64,000 bases of DNA from positions 598,501 to 662,500 of the forward strand of contig NZ_JBBOYD010000001.1 in NCBI RefSeq assembly GCF_038007965.1, in the 5' to 3' direction. This document shows positions 42,564-49,139 of this stretch, in pieces (positions within the stretch are counted from its first letter, which is position 1; each line of letters starts with the position of its first letter). The stretch is from Niallia sp. FSL W8-0635. Lineage in GTDB: Bacteria > Bacillota > Bacilli > Bacillales > Cytobacillaceae. The translations under genes were made by a program, and so were the position numbers. The notes beneath the pieces were generated by a model. It was not told the origin of the DNA and made no database searches. It was given only the letters and a program-made list of their open reading frames with translations.

Positions 42564-42604
42564 CTGAAATAATCATTTGTATAAAGTAGATTTGTAAATA
42601 ATAG

Positions 42605-42680
42605 AAAAAAGGTCTACATGGAACGATTAATAATAGATAAAATAATCGTATTATTAATCGTTCCATGTAGAAAACCTCTT
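42605..42680. terminator. Long bidirectional terminator between sinI and sinR
   Basis: A perfect 23-bp inverted repeat (42613-42635 and 42649-42671) with a 13-base loop, flanked by AAAAAAGG on the left and a CCTCTTTT-type tract on the right, so T runs occur on both strands. Confidence 0.88.
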
Positions 42681-42726
42681 TTAAAATATGGTAGCTTATT
42701 ATAGATAGTTAAGTGAAAAAAAATAG

Positions 42727-43050
42727 TTATTTTTTTTGTTCCAGTCTCCATCTATTAAATTCCAAAAACTCCCGAAATTCTTTCTTTGATACCCCAGAAT
42801 CCATTGCCTCTTTAACAATCTTTAACCATTCAGAATCTAAATCATCTTTATTTTGTTGATTATTTATTAAATGATCCACTGGTATATTGAAAACAGTTGC
42901 TATTTTTTCCAAAAATTGAATGGATGGATTGGATTGTAAATTTCTTTCTAATGAACTTAAATAAGATTTTGCTACTCCTGCTTGTTCTGCTAATTCCGAT
43001 AAGGACATTCTTTTCTCTAAACGTAGCTGCTTTACACGATCCCCAATCAT
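42727..43050 (-). CDS. sinR: SinR-like repressor, paralogue 2 (closest to B. subtilis SinR)
   Basis: A 107-residue master regulator of the biofilm-motility choice. The HTH MIGDRVKQLRLEKRMSLSELAEQAGVAKSYLSSLERNLQSNPSIQFLEKIATVF is very close to B. subtilis SinR, and so is the C-terminal hook LDSEWLKIVKEAMDSGVSKKEFREFLEFNRW. A GTG at 43068 is in frame, but homology points to ATG 43050; the ribosome binding site is weak in either case. A minus-strand promoter (TGGAAC 43117-43112, 17 bases, TATCAT 43094-43089) has SinR-box-like pairs just upstream. Confidence 0.93.
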   Translation of the reverse strand: MIGDRVKQLRLEKRMSLSELAEQAGVAKSYLSSLERNLQSNPSIQFLEKIATVFNIPVDHLINNQQNKDDLDSEWLKIVKEAMDSGVSKKEFREFLEFNRWRLEQKK

Positions 43051-43088
43051 ACGCTCACTCACTTTCACTCTTAACGGTATGTATATTT

Positions 43089-43139
43089 ATGATAGCATTT
43101 ATAGATAAAAAGTTCCATATAAAGAACAAAATGTTCTAT
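43089..43139 (-). promoter_or_regulatory. sinR promoter with SinR-box pair
   Basis: On the minus strand, -35 TGGAAC (43117-43112) and -10 TATCAT (43094-43089) are 17 bases apart. AAAGAAC (43121-43127) and GTTCTAT (43133-43139), an inverted SinR-box-like pair, abut the -35. Autoregulation or cross-regulation is suggested. Confidence 0.6.
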
Positions 43140-43334
43140 CCATTATGCTTATATCACTATGATGTAGAAAGGATAGTTCTAATTTTGTTCAAAATATTGA
43201 AACATATTTTATAGTATTTACCCTTTCCTACATAAAATGAAACATTTTTTTATTTGTTTTTCAATCCTTTTTAGACAATTCGTTTGAAAAAGGGTAGAAT
43301 GGTAACGAATAATTTGAAAATGTTGGTGAATTTC

Positions 43335-44051
43335 ATGTTAAATAAATATTATATGATATTTGAGGAGCTTGAAGCTGCAATAAGAAATGGGACGTACCCA
43401 CCAGATACGATTTTACCATCTGAAAATGAATTAGCAGAGCAATATAACACATCTAGAGAAACAATCCGTAAGGCTTTAAATATTCTATCTCAAAAAGGGT
43501 ATATCCAAAAGCTCAGAGGGAAGGGCTCCTTAGTGCTGGATTTAGAAAAACTACAATTTCCGATTTCAGGATTGGTTAGTTTTAAGGAATTAGCCAATAA
43601 AATGGGACATTCCTCAGTAACCATTATTGAGAGCTTTTCGAATAAATCGCCATCATCTCTTTTGCAAAAAGAGATGCAGCTTAAGAAGGAAGATTCAATA
43701 TGGGAAGTATTTCGTGTAAGAGAAATTAATCAAGAGAGAATCATTTTAGATAAGGATTATATTGTTGAAAAATATGTGCCTGGATTAACAGAAGAAATAT
43801 GTAGGAACTCTATTTTTGATTATATCGAGAAGGAATTAAATTTAAAAATTAGTTTTGCCAAAAAAGAATTTACAGTGGAAGAGCCAACAGAAGAAGATTA
43901 TAATTTGCTTGATTTAGAAGGATTTCATTCCATTGTTGTCGTTAAAAACTATATTTATTTTGAAAATGCTACCTTATTTCAATTTACAGAATCCAGACAT
44001 CGACCAGATAAGTTTCGATTTGTGGATTTTGCAAGAAGAAATGAAGCTTAA
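43335..44051 (+). CDS. treR: Trehalose operon repressor TreR
   Basis: GntR-family repressor with a UTRA effector domain (238 residues). The winged helix reads LPSENELAEQYNTSRETIRKALNILSQKGYIQKLRGKGS (about residues 27-65); the effector domain includes FPISGLVSFKELANKMG and ESRHRPDKFRFVDFARR, nearly as in B. subtilis TreR, which senses trehalose 6-phosphate. The frame starts earlier (TTG 43284), but family alignment and GGTGA favour ATG 43335. No treP or treA is in the window; the sin locus lies upstream where they would be expected. Confidence 0.9.
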   Translation: MLNKYYMIFEELEAAIRNGTYPPDTILPSENELAEQYNTSRETIRKALNILSQKGYIQKLRGKGSLVLDLEKLQFPISGLVSFKELANKMGHSSVTIIESFSNKSPSSLLQKEMQLKKEDSIWEVFRVREINQERIILDKDYIVEKYVPGLTEEICRNSIFDYIEKELNLKISFAKKEFTVEEPTEEDYNLLDLEGFHSIVVVKNYIYFENATLFQFTESRHRPDKFRFVDFARRNEA

Positions 44052-44127
44052 AAATAATGATAGCATGTTTTATTTTCTTTCTATGGGGAACGTTACTTAT
44101 AGAAAATAGGAAAAGGAGATGCTATAT

Positions 44128-44646
44128 ATGAGTAAGAAAATTGCTACTTTAATTACTGATATGTTTGAGGATTCTGAGTACACTGAACCAGCAAAAGCAT
44201 ATAAGGAAGCTGGACATGAGGTAGTAACGATTGAATTAGAAGCTGGGAAAACAGTAGAAGGAAAACAAAAAGAAGCAACAGTGAAAATTGATAAAGGAAT
44301 AGCGGATGTTACTCCTGATGAATTTGATGCTTTATTTATTCCAGGTGGATTTTCGCCAGATCAGCTTCGTGCAGATGATCAAGTAGTTGCCTTTACTAAA
44401 GCCTTTATGGATGCGAAGAAACCTGTTTTTGCAATTTGTCACGGGCCTCAGTTGCTCATAACTGCGAAAGCACTTGAAGGTAGAAATGCAACTGGCTATA
44501 AATCAATTAAAGTGGATATGGAATATGCAGGTGCCACTTTCAAGGATGAAGAAGTAGTTGTATGTGGAGAGCAATTAGTGACAAGCAGAACTCCCGAGGA
44601 TTTACCAGCTTTTACGAGAGAATCTTTAAAGCTTTTAAATAAATAA
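44128..44646 (+). CDS. yfkM: DJ-1/PfpI-family general stress protein (YfkM)
   Basis: A cytosolic class I glutamine-amidotransferase-like protein of the PfpI/DJ-1 group; YfkM is a general stress protein of B. subtilis. The nucleophile elbow is AICHGPQLL with Cys at about residue 104, an upstream conserved Glu lies in DMFEDSEY, and His follows the Cys. It has 172 residues. ATG 44119 overlaps the ribosome binding site AAAAGGAGATG, so ATG 44128 is used. Possible activities include protein deglycase/glyoxalase or protease; none is proven by sequence. Confidence 0.9.
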   Translation: MSKKIATLITDMFEDSEYTEPAKAYKEAGHEVVTIELEAGKTVEGKQKEATVKIDKGIADVTPDEFDALFIPGGFSPDQLRADDQVVAFTKAFMDAKKPVFAICHGPQLLITAKALEGRNATGYKSIKVDMEYAGATFKDEEVVVCGEQLVTSRTPEDLPAFTRESLKLLNK

Positions 44647-44660
44647 AGATAGTAAGTAGG

Positions 44661-44747
44661 AAAGAGTCTGTACGTACACCGATTCATGTGAAAAGGAATA
44701 TAATCTTTTTATCATGAATATGGAGGTAGGTATAGGCTCTTTTTTTG
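44661..44747 (+). terminator. Long terminator after yfkM
   Basis: AAAGAGTCTGTAC (44661-44673) pairs, with G-T pairs, to GTATAGGCTCTTT (44730-44742), followed by T residues; TTCATG/CATGAA pairs inside. Confidence 0.75.
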
Positions 44748-44770
44748 TGTTAATCTTAAGGAGTGAAAAA

Positions 44771-44920
44771 GTGGCGGTCAAAAGGGTTGCTTCTTGCTAG
44801 CTATCCAAAGAAGTCCATGGGCATTCAGTCATCGGTTTTACGATGTTTGGTGAAATGGTGAAGAACGATCGTTTAAAAAGCAGGTCAGTGAACATAATTT
44901 GGTTGGAATATCGCTAAAAT
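44771..44920 (+). pseudogene. Short interrupted reading frame
   Basis: A GTG start with AAGGAGTG upstream gives nine codons (MAVKRVASC), an in-frame TAG at 44798-44800, and then 39 more open codons (LSKEVHGHSVIGFTMFGEMV and on) to TAA at 44918. This looks like the remnant of a gene broken by a nonsense change. No family is recognised, and chance cannot be excluded. Confidence 0.25.
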
Positions 44921-44972
44921 GATGAACGATTTCCATACAAGCAAGAGTTATAAATAGAAAGAAGGATTGTAA

Positions 44973-45725
44973 ATGATTGTTTTAAAATCAAAAAGAGAAG
45001 TGGAACAAATGAAGCAGGCGGGTGAGATTCTAGTTGGCTGTCATAAAATGATTGCTAAAATGATAAGACCTGGAATTACCACTTTGGAAATTGATCAGAA
45101 GGTGGAAGCATATTTAGCGGAAAAGGGAGCGACTCCTGAGCAAAAAGGGTATCGTGATTATCCATATGCAACATGTGCAAGTATTAATGATGAAATCTGT
45201 CATGGTTTTCCACGAAAAGAGCCTTTGAAAAAAGGAGATATCGTAACAATTGATATGGTTGTAAATTATAATGGAGCATTGGCTGACTCTGCATGGACCT
45301 ATGCGGTTGGAGAAGTATCAGCAGAGCTACAGAAATTAATGGATGTGACCAAAAAGGCGTTATATGTGGGAATTGAACAAGCTAAAGTCGGTAATCGAAT
45401 TGGGGATATTGGATTCGCTATTCAGCAATATGTAGAAGAACAAGGCTTTTCTGTTGTTCGAGACTTTATCGGTCATGGTATTGGAAAAGCGATTCATGAA
45501 AAACCAGAAGTCCCTCATTTTGGTTTAGCAGGAAAAGGACCACGTATAAAAGAAGGAATGGTATTTACAATCGAACCAATGGTCAATGTTGGCGATTTCA
45601 AAATGAAAATGGATAACAATGGCTGGACAGCAAGAACGGTAGATGGCAAACACTCTGCACAGTATGAACATACAATTGCCATTACAAAAGAAGGACCTGT
45701 GATACTTACAGATCAAGATGCTTGA
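44973..45725 (+). CDS. map: Methionine aminopeptidase, type I
   Basis: Removes the N-terminal methionine of new proteins in the cytosol. Pita-bread fold with all five metal ligands readable: Asp in TIDMV, Asp in LADSAW, His in GHGIGKAIHE, Glu in TIEPM and Glu in QYEHT. It has 250 residues. GAAAGAAGGAT precedes the ATG. It stands alone rather than beside infA and secY in the ribosomal cluster, so it is probably a second, accessory MetAP, as many bacilli have. Its stop codon lies inside a perfect inverted repeat (45705-45733). Confidence 0.93.
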   Translation: MIVLKSKREVEQMKQAGEILVGCHKMIAKMIRPGITTLEIDQKVEAYLAEKGATPEQKGYRDYPYATCASINDEICHGFPRKEPLKKGDIVTIDMVVNYNGALADSAWTYAVGEVSAELQKLMDVTKKALYVGIEQAKVGNRIGDIGFAIQQYVEEQGFSVVRDFIGHGIGKAIHEKPEVPHFGLAGKGPRIKEGMVFTIEPMVNVGDFKMKMDNNGWTARTVDGKHSAQYEHTIAITKEGPVILTDQDA

Positions 45726-45733
45726 TCTGTAAG
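45705..45733 (+). repeat. Perfect 13-bp inverted repeat over the map stop codon
   Basis: CTTACAGATCAAG (45705-45717) and CTTGATCTGTAAG (45721-45733) flank three bases. A second small hairpin (TACATACA/TGTATGTA, about 45736-45767) follows before the main terminator. Confidence 0.7.
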
Positions 45734-45787
45734 ATGTACATACATAGGGCAATATGTCTGTATGTAAAAAGTTAATTCTCTTAAATA

Positions 45788-45818
45788 AATAATCAGTGGG
45801 ATTCGCCCACTGATTATT
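45788..45818. terminator. Bidirectional terminator between map and yfkK
   Basis: AATAATCAGTGGG (45788-45800) pairs with CCCACTGATTATT (45806-45818) around a five-base loop, followed by GTTTTC. Confidence 0.9.
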
Positions 45819-45825
45819 GTTTTCT

Positions 45826-46050
45826 TTATTGTTTGCGTAAGCTTCCTAATTCTTCAGCAATTGCCTGCATTTCATTTGGACTAAAAGAATCTCTCTTCAT
45901 AACAAGCTCATAAATGTCTTTAATATCATCATAAAGATCTTCGTCGAAATGAGTGGATTTGATGGCACCAATGTTTAATACTTTTAACTTCTCTTTTATT
46001 TTTTCAATCATGAAATTCACGTTTTCGGTTGTTTTATTTTCTAAATTCAT
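45826..46050 (-). CDS. yfkK: DUF1128 family protein YfkK
   Basis: A 74-residue soluble helical protein (NVNFMIEKIKEKLKVLNIGAIKSTHFDEDLYDDIKDIYELVMKRDSFSPNEMQAIAEELGSL) of the Bacillus-wide UPF0435/DUF1128 family. Function unknown. GAAAGGGGAAAG lies before the ATG. It is divergent from yfkJ, in the same position as in B. subtilis. Confidence 0.93.
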   Translation of the reverse strand: MNLENKTTENVNFMIEKIKEKLKVLNIGAIKSTHFDEDLYDDIKDIYELVMKRDSFSPNEMQAIAEELGSLRKQ

Positions 46051-46202
46051 AACTTTCCCCTTTCTTGGACAAATAAAGTTGTTCTATTCATCTTTTCATG
46101 CAAACATAGAAATGTCAATATAGAGTGTGATACGCATAAGTTTTTTACCCTTCTTTTAAAAGTAAAGGAAGTATGTAAATACAAAATTGGAGGAAAATAA
46201 AA

Positions 46203-46676
46203 ATGAAAGTTAAAGTTTTATTTATTTGCTTAGGAAATATTTGCCGTTCACCAATGGCTGAGGCGATATTCCGTGATTTGGTGGAAAAAGAAGGATTGCA
46301 AGAAAAGATTATTTGCGATTCAGCTGGAACAGGTGGTTGGCATATTGGGAATCCACCGCATCAGGGAACAAGAGATATTCTAAAGGTAAATAATATTAAG
46401 GATGCGGGTATTTATGCTCGTCAATTAGCGGAAAAGGATTTAGAGGAGTATGACTATCTGATTGCAATGGATAACAGTAATATTGCAAATATTAGAAAGT
46501 TAAATGAAATGCTAGATCACACGAAGGTTCGCCTTTTAATGGATTACACGGACCATGCTGTGGGAAAAGAAGTACCGGATCCATATTATACAGGTAATTT
46601 TGAAGAGGTTTTTGCATTAGTGAAGGATGGCTGTGCAGGTTTGTTACAGGATATAAAAAACAATTATACCTTGTAA
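46203..46676 (+). CDS. yfkJ: Low-molecular-weight protein tyrosine phosphatase YfkJ
   Basis: Cytosolic protein-tyrosine phosphatase (and possibly arginine phosphatase-like fold). The P-loop CLGNICRSPMAEAIF has the nucleophile Cys at residue 9 and Arg at 15; the general-acid Asp is in VPDPYYTG near residue 122. It has 157 residues. TTGGAGGA is well placed before the ATG. It is followed after 52 bases by the YfkI-like gene and then yfkH, as in B. subtilis, suggesting one operon. Confidence 0.94.
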   Translation: MKVKVLFICLGNICRSPMAEAIFRDLVEKEGLQEKIICDSAGTGGWHIGNPPHQGTRDILKVNNIKDAGIYARQLAEKDLEEYDYLIAMDNSNIANIRKLNEMLDHTKVRLLMDYTDHAVGKEVPDPYYTGNFEEVFALVKDGCAGLLQDIKNNYTL

Positions 46677-46728
46677 GCAACCCCATTCCCCTATCCTTCA
46701 ATCGAAAAAAGAAGGGTGGCAGAAGTGG

Positions 46729-47103
46729 ATGAAAATGAGTATTTCAAAAGGACTTTTTATCGGTAGCCTTATTGGAACGGCAATCAGTTTGTTGGATAAG
46801 CAAACAAGAAAAAATGCTGTTACCAATTTACAACATGTGAAAGATACAGTAACAGATTTCGAGCAAATGACAACTAGTCTAAATTTGACTGCTGATAAAT
46901 GGAAAAAATCAGCTATGAAAATTTCGGAGGATGCTGCTTTTATTAAGAGGCAATTAGAAGAATTAAAGGGAATAACACCGGTGGTAGCAACCATCATTCA
47001 CGATACAAAGGAAGCCTTTTTCAATGGAAACAATAGAAATCAGGAAAAAAAGCTTGTTTCTAGCATACAATATTTACCTGAGACAGAAGCAAAGGCAAGA
47101 TAA
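46729..47103 (+). CDS. yfkI: YfkI-like protein with YtxH-type N-terminus
   Basis: A 124-residue protein whose N-terminus (SKGLFIGSLIGTAISLLDKQTRKNAV) is the single hydrophobic helix plus LDKxTRK motif of the YtxH group, followed by a long amphipathic helix region. Likely membrane-attached, function unknown. The same motif (GLVIGSAIGVTISLIDPATRKR) recurs in the gene at 57228. Its position between yfkJ and yfkH suggests YfkI; the identity rests on position more than on sequence. Confidence 0.7.
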   Translation: MKMSISKGLFIGSLIGTAISLLDKQTRKNAVTNLQHVKDTVTDFEQMTTSLNLTADKWKKSAMKISEDAAFIKRQLEELKGITPVVATIIHDTKEAFFNGNNRNQEKKLVSSIQYLPETEAKAR

Positions 47104-47214
47104 TTTTTTTTAGGACAGGTTTCTTTGTCATTGTTACTTTATCAATCATGAGGAAAACACTTTTCGAGGGAAAAAGGAGATTTTGATAATCCAAAACGAT
47201 GTAGACTTCTAATG

Positions 47215-47238
47215 TCAGTGGGGAAGAATCCCCACTGA
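47215..47238. terminator. Hairpin upstream of yfkH
   Basis: TCAGTGGGG (47215-47223) pairs with CCCCACTGA (47230-47238) around six bases. The T tract after it is interrupted, so it may be an attenuator or partial terminator. Confidence 0.55.
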
Positions 47239-47324
47239 TGGAAGTTTTATCAGAGTCATATGTTTTAATGGGGCTGTAAAGGGCAATAGACATACATAAA
47301 AGAACTGTTAGGACGGTGATTTGT

Positions 47325-48146
47325 ATGGGAGAGGTCATTCCATTTATAAAGGTTCTCCTCAAGAAAATTCAACAAGATAGTGTATTTGATCTTGCAGCAC
47401 AGTTATCCTATTATTTTTTATTATCTATTTTTCCGTTACTTATTTTTTTTATGACACTCCTTCCTTATCTTCCGATTACAAAGGAAGACGTATTAGGAGT
47501 GGTCGATGGTTTTGCACCTGGAGATATCATGGATACGATTGAAACAAATATCGATCAAGTGTTAAGTAGAAATGTTAGTCTTCTATCATTCGGTATTATC
47601 GCAACAATATGGTCTGCTTCTAATGGATTAAACGCAATCATAAAGGCCCTAAATAAAGCCTATGATGTCGAAGAAACTAGATCATTTATTGTTGCAAGAG
47701 GAATGTCTATTTTATTAACACTTGGCATGATTGCAGTAGTGGTAGTAGCCTTGCTATTACCGGTCTTTGGGGAACAAATAGGCATGTTTTTATTTTCTCA
47801 ATTTGATTTAACAGAAGAATTCTTATCTATGTGGAACACATTAAGGTTTCTTGCTTCTCCCATTATTTTATTTATTGTGTTTCTTGCCCTTTATTGGGTT
47901 GCCCCCAATAAGAAGCTTACCTGTATTTCTGCTGTTCCAGGAGCATTTTTTGCAGCGATTGGCTGGGTTCTTGCCTCTTTAGCGTTTTCCTATTATGTAG
48001 GGAACTTCAGTAATTATTCGGCGACATATGGAAGCATCGGAACGATTATTGTTCTAATGATTTGGTTCTATATTACAGGAATCATTATTATATTAGGTGG
48101 CGAAATTAATGCCTATTTCACCGAGAGAAAGAAAGAGCCTTGTTAA
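47325..48146 (+). CDS. yfkH: YihY/UPF0761 family membrane protein (YfkH)
   Basis: An integral membrane protein of the YihY (BrkB) family with six helices in 273 residues. Typical segments: DLAAQLSYYFLLSIFPLLIFF, SRNVSLLSFGIIATIWSASNGLNAIIKALNKAYDVEETR and YSATYGSIGTIIVLMIWFYITGIIIILGGEINA. Function unknown in bacilli; earlier labels as RNase BN are incorrect. GTG 47316 overlaps GGACGGTG; ATG 47325, six bases after it, is used. Confidence 0.92.
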   Translation: MGEVIPFIKVLLKKIQQDSVFDLAAQLSYYFLLSIFPLLIFFMTLLPYLPITKEDVLGVVDGFAPGDIMDTIETNIDQVLSRNVSLLSFGIIATIWSASNGLNAIIKALNKAYDVEETRSFIVARGMSILLTLGMIAVVVVALLLPVFGEQIGMFLFSQFDLTEEFLSMWNTLRFLASPIILFIVFLALYWVAPNKKLTCISAVPGAFFAAIGWVLASLAFSYYVGNFSNYSATYGSIGTIIVLMIWFYITGIIIILGGEINAYFTERKKEPC

Positions 48147-48232
48147 TTTTGTATCCGTTTTTTACCTTTATAAAAGAAGGGAAATAGAACAAACTATTAG
48201 AGGGGAAAACAATTAATAAGGGGGAATGAATA

Positions 48233-48337
48233 ATGACAAAGCATACTAAAAAAGATGGCGGCACAAAACAAAAAGGGAAAAGCAAGCCAAAGCATAAGAC
48301 TTCAGGTTCTGCTAACGGGCAAAACGGCTATCACTAA
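48233..48337 (+). CDS. 34-residue Lys/Gly-rich small protein
   Basis: MTKHTKKDGGTKQKGKSKPK followed by HKTSGSANGQNGYH. It has an excellent ribosome binding site (AAGGGGGAA seven bases before the ATG) and its own terminator at 48369-48405. Very basic and hydrophilic, similar in composition to minor small acid-soluble spore proteins or other sporulation peptides, but I cannot match it to a named one. Confidence 0.65.
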   Translation: MTKHTKKDGGTKQKGKSKPKHKTSGSANGQNGYH

Positions 48338-48368
48338 CCTAAAGTGAAAAAAATTTCTGAAATGATAT

Positions 48369-48405
48369 ACTCCCATTATAGTACAGGCTATGATGGGAGT
48401 TTTTA
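48369..48405 (+). terminator. Terminator after the 34-residue gene
   Basis: ACTCCCAT (48369-48376) pairs with ATGGGAGT (48393-48400), followed by TTTTA. Confidence 0.88.
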
Positions 48406-48457
48406 TATATCAAAACACCATATGTTTTTTTATATGTAGGCAATCTAGAAAGGTGGA

Positions 48458-48982
48458 TTATGAGTAATACTCGTTCCGACGAATAGAAAATCCATAATGG
48501 GGCATATCCACCCCATAATTGTGCTGGATTTCTCGTCCTCTTATTTTCATCCCATTACGAATGGCAACATTCATAGAAGTAATGTTCGTATCACGAATGA
48601 TGGAATAGACTTCATTCGTATTTAAATTTTCAAATGCATATTTTTTTGCTGCGCTTGCTGCTTCAATCGCATAGCCTTGATGCCATGAATCTTTTCGGAG
48701 TAAATAGCCTATTTCTAATACAGATTCTCCAGCAAACTTTTGATAGGTTAAACCACATTGACCAATCATTTCACCATTTTTTTTTAATACTAATCCCCAT
48801 AAACCATGACCGAATTCCTGATATCTTTCTAATTGACGATTTAACCAATTGAGTGTCTCTTCCTCACTAAATGGATGTTCATAAGCATACATAACTTGAG
48901 GATCTTGAAGAATTTTAGCTAAGGCATTTAAATCAGAAATGGTCATTTCACGTGTGTAAAGTCTTTCTGTTTCAAAAATCAT
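48458..48982 (-). CDS. GNAT-family N-acetyltransferase (RimJ/RimL-like)
   Basis: A 174-residue cytosolic acetyltransferase of the RimJ/RimL subgroup. Starts FETERLYTREMTISDLNALAKILQDPQVMYAYE; the acetyl-CoA region is seen as EIGYLLRKDSWHQGYAIEAASAAKKYAFENL and the C-terminal NVAIRNGMKIRGRE. The substrate (a ribosomal protein N-terminus or a small molecule) is not determined. It interrupts the yfkH-yfkF order together with the neighbouring metal ATPase and so may be an insertion relative to B. subtilis. Confidence 0.9.
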   Translation of the reverse strand: MIFETERLYTREMTISDLNALAKILQDPQVMYAYEHPFSEEETLNWLNRQLERYQEFGHGLWGLVLKKNGEMIGQCGLTYQKFAGESVLEIGYLLRKDSWHQGYAIEAASAAKKYAFENLNTNEVYSIIRDTNITSMNVAIRNGMKIRGREIQHNYGVDMPHYGFSIRRNEYYS

Positions 48983-49087
48983 TAGTAACCACTGCCTTTC
49001 GTAAAAATAGTTCTCCCCACTGTTACAAAGAATTCAAGCTAAATAGGGGGAGATGCAAATTTCACTTTACCATAGGGAGAAAGAATA

Positions 49088-49131
49088 GCGCAAAAGACTC
49101 GAATGTATTTTGAAATTCGTGTCTTTTGCGC
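49088..49131 (-). terminator. Terminator of the metal ATPase gene
   Basis: GCGCAAAAGAC-T-CGAAT (49088-49104) pairs with ATTCG-T-GTCTTTTGCGC (49115-49131), just past the stop codon on the minus strand. Confidence 0.85.
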
Positions 49132-49139
49132 TGTTTGTA

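Noticed and set aside
42613..42671. Attachment site or miniature transposon from the 23-bp perfect inverted repeat
   Set aside because: Its place between convergent genes, A and T tracts on both sides and no target duplication fit a bidirectional terminator better.
42897..43214. Plus-strand 105-codon frame opposite sinR
   Set aside because: It is the antisense of sinR and its promoter; the sinR frame is unmistakable.
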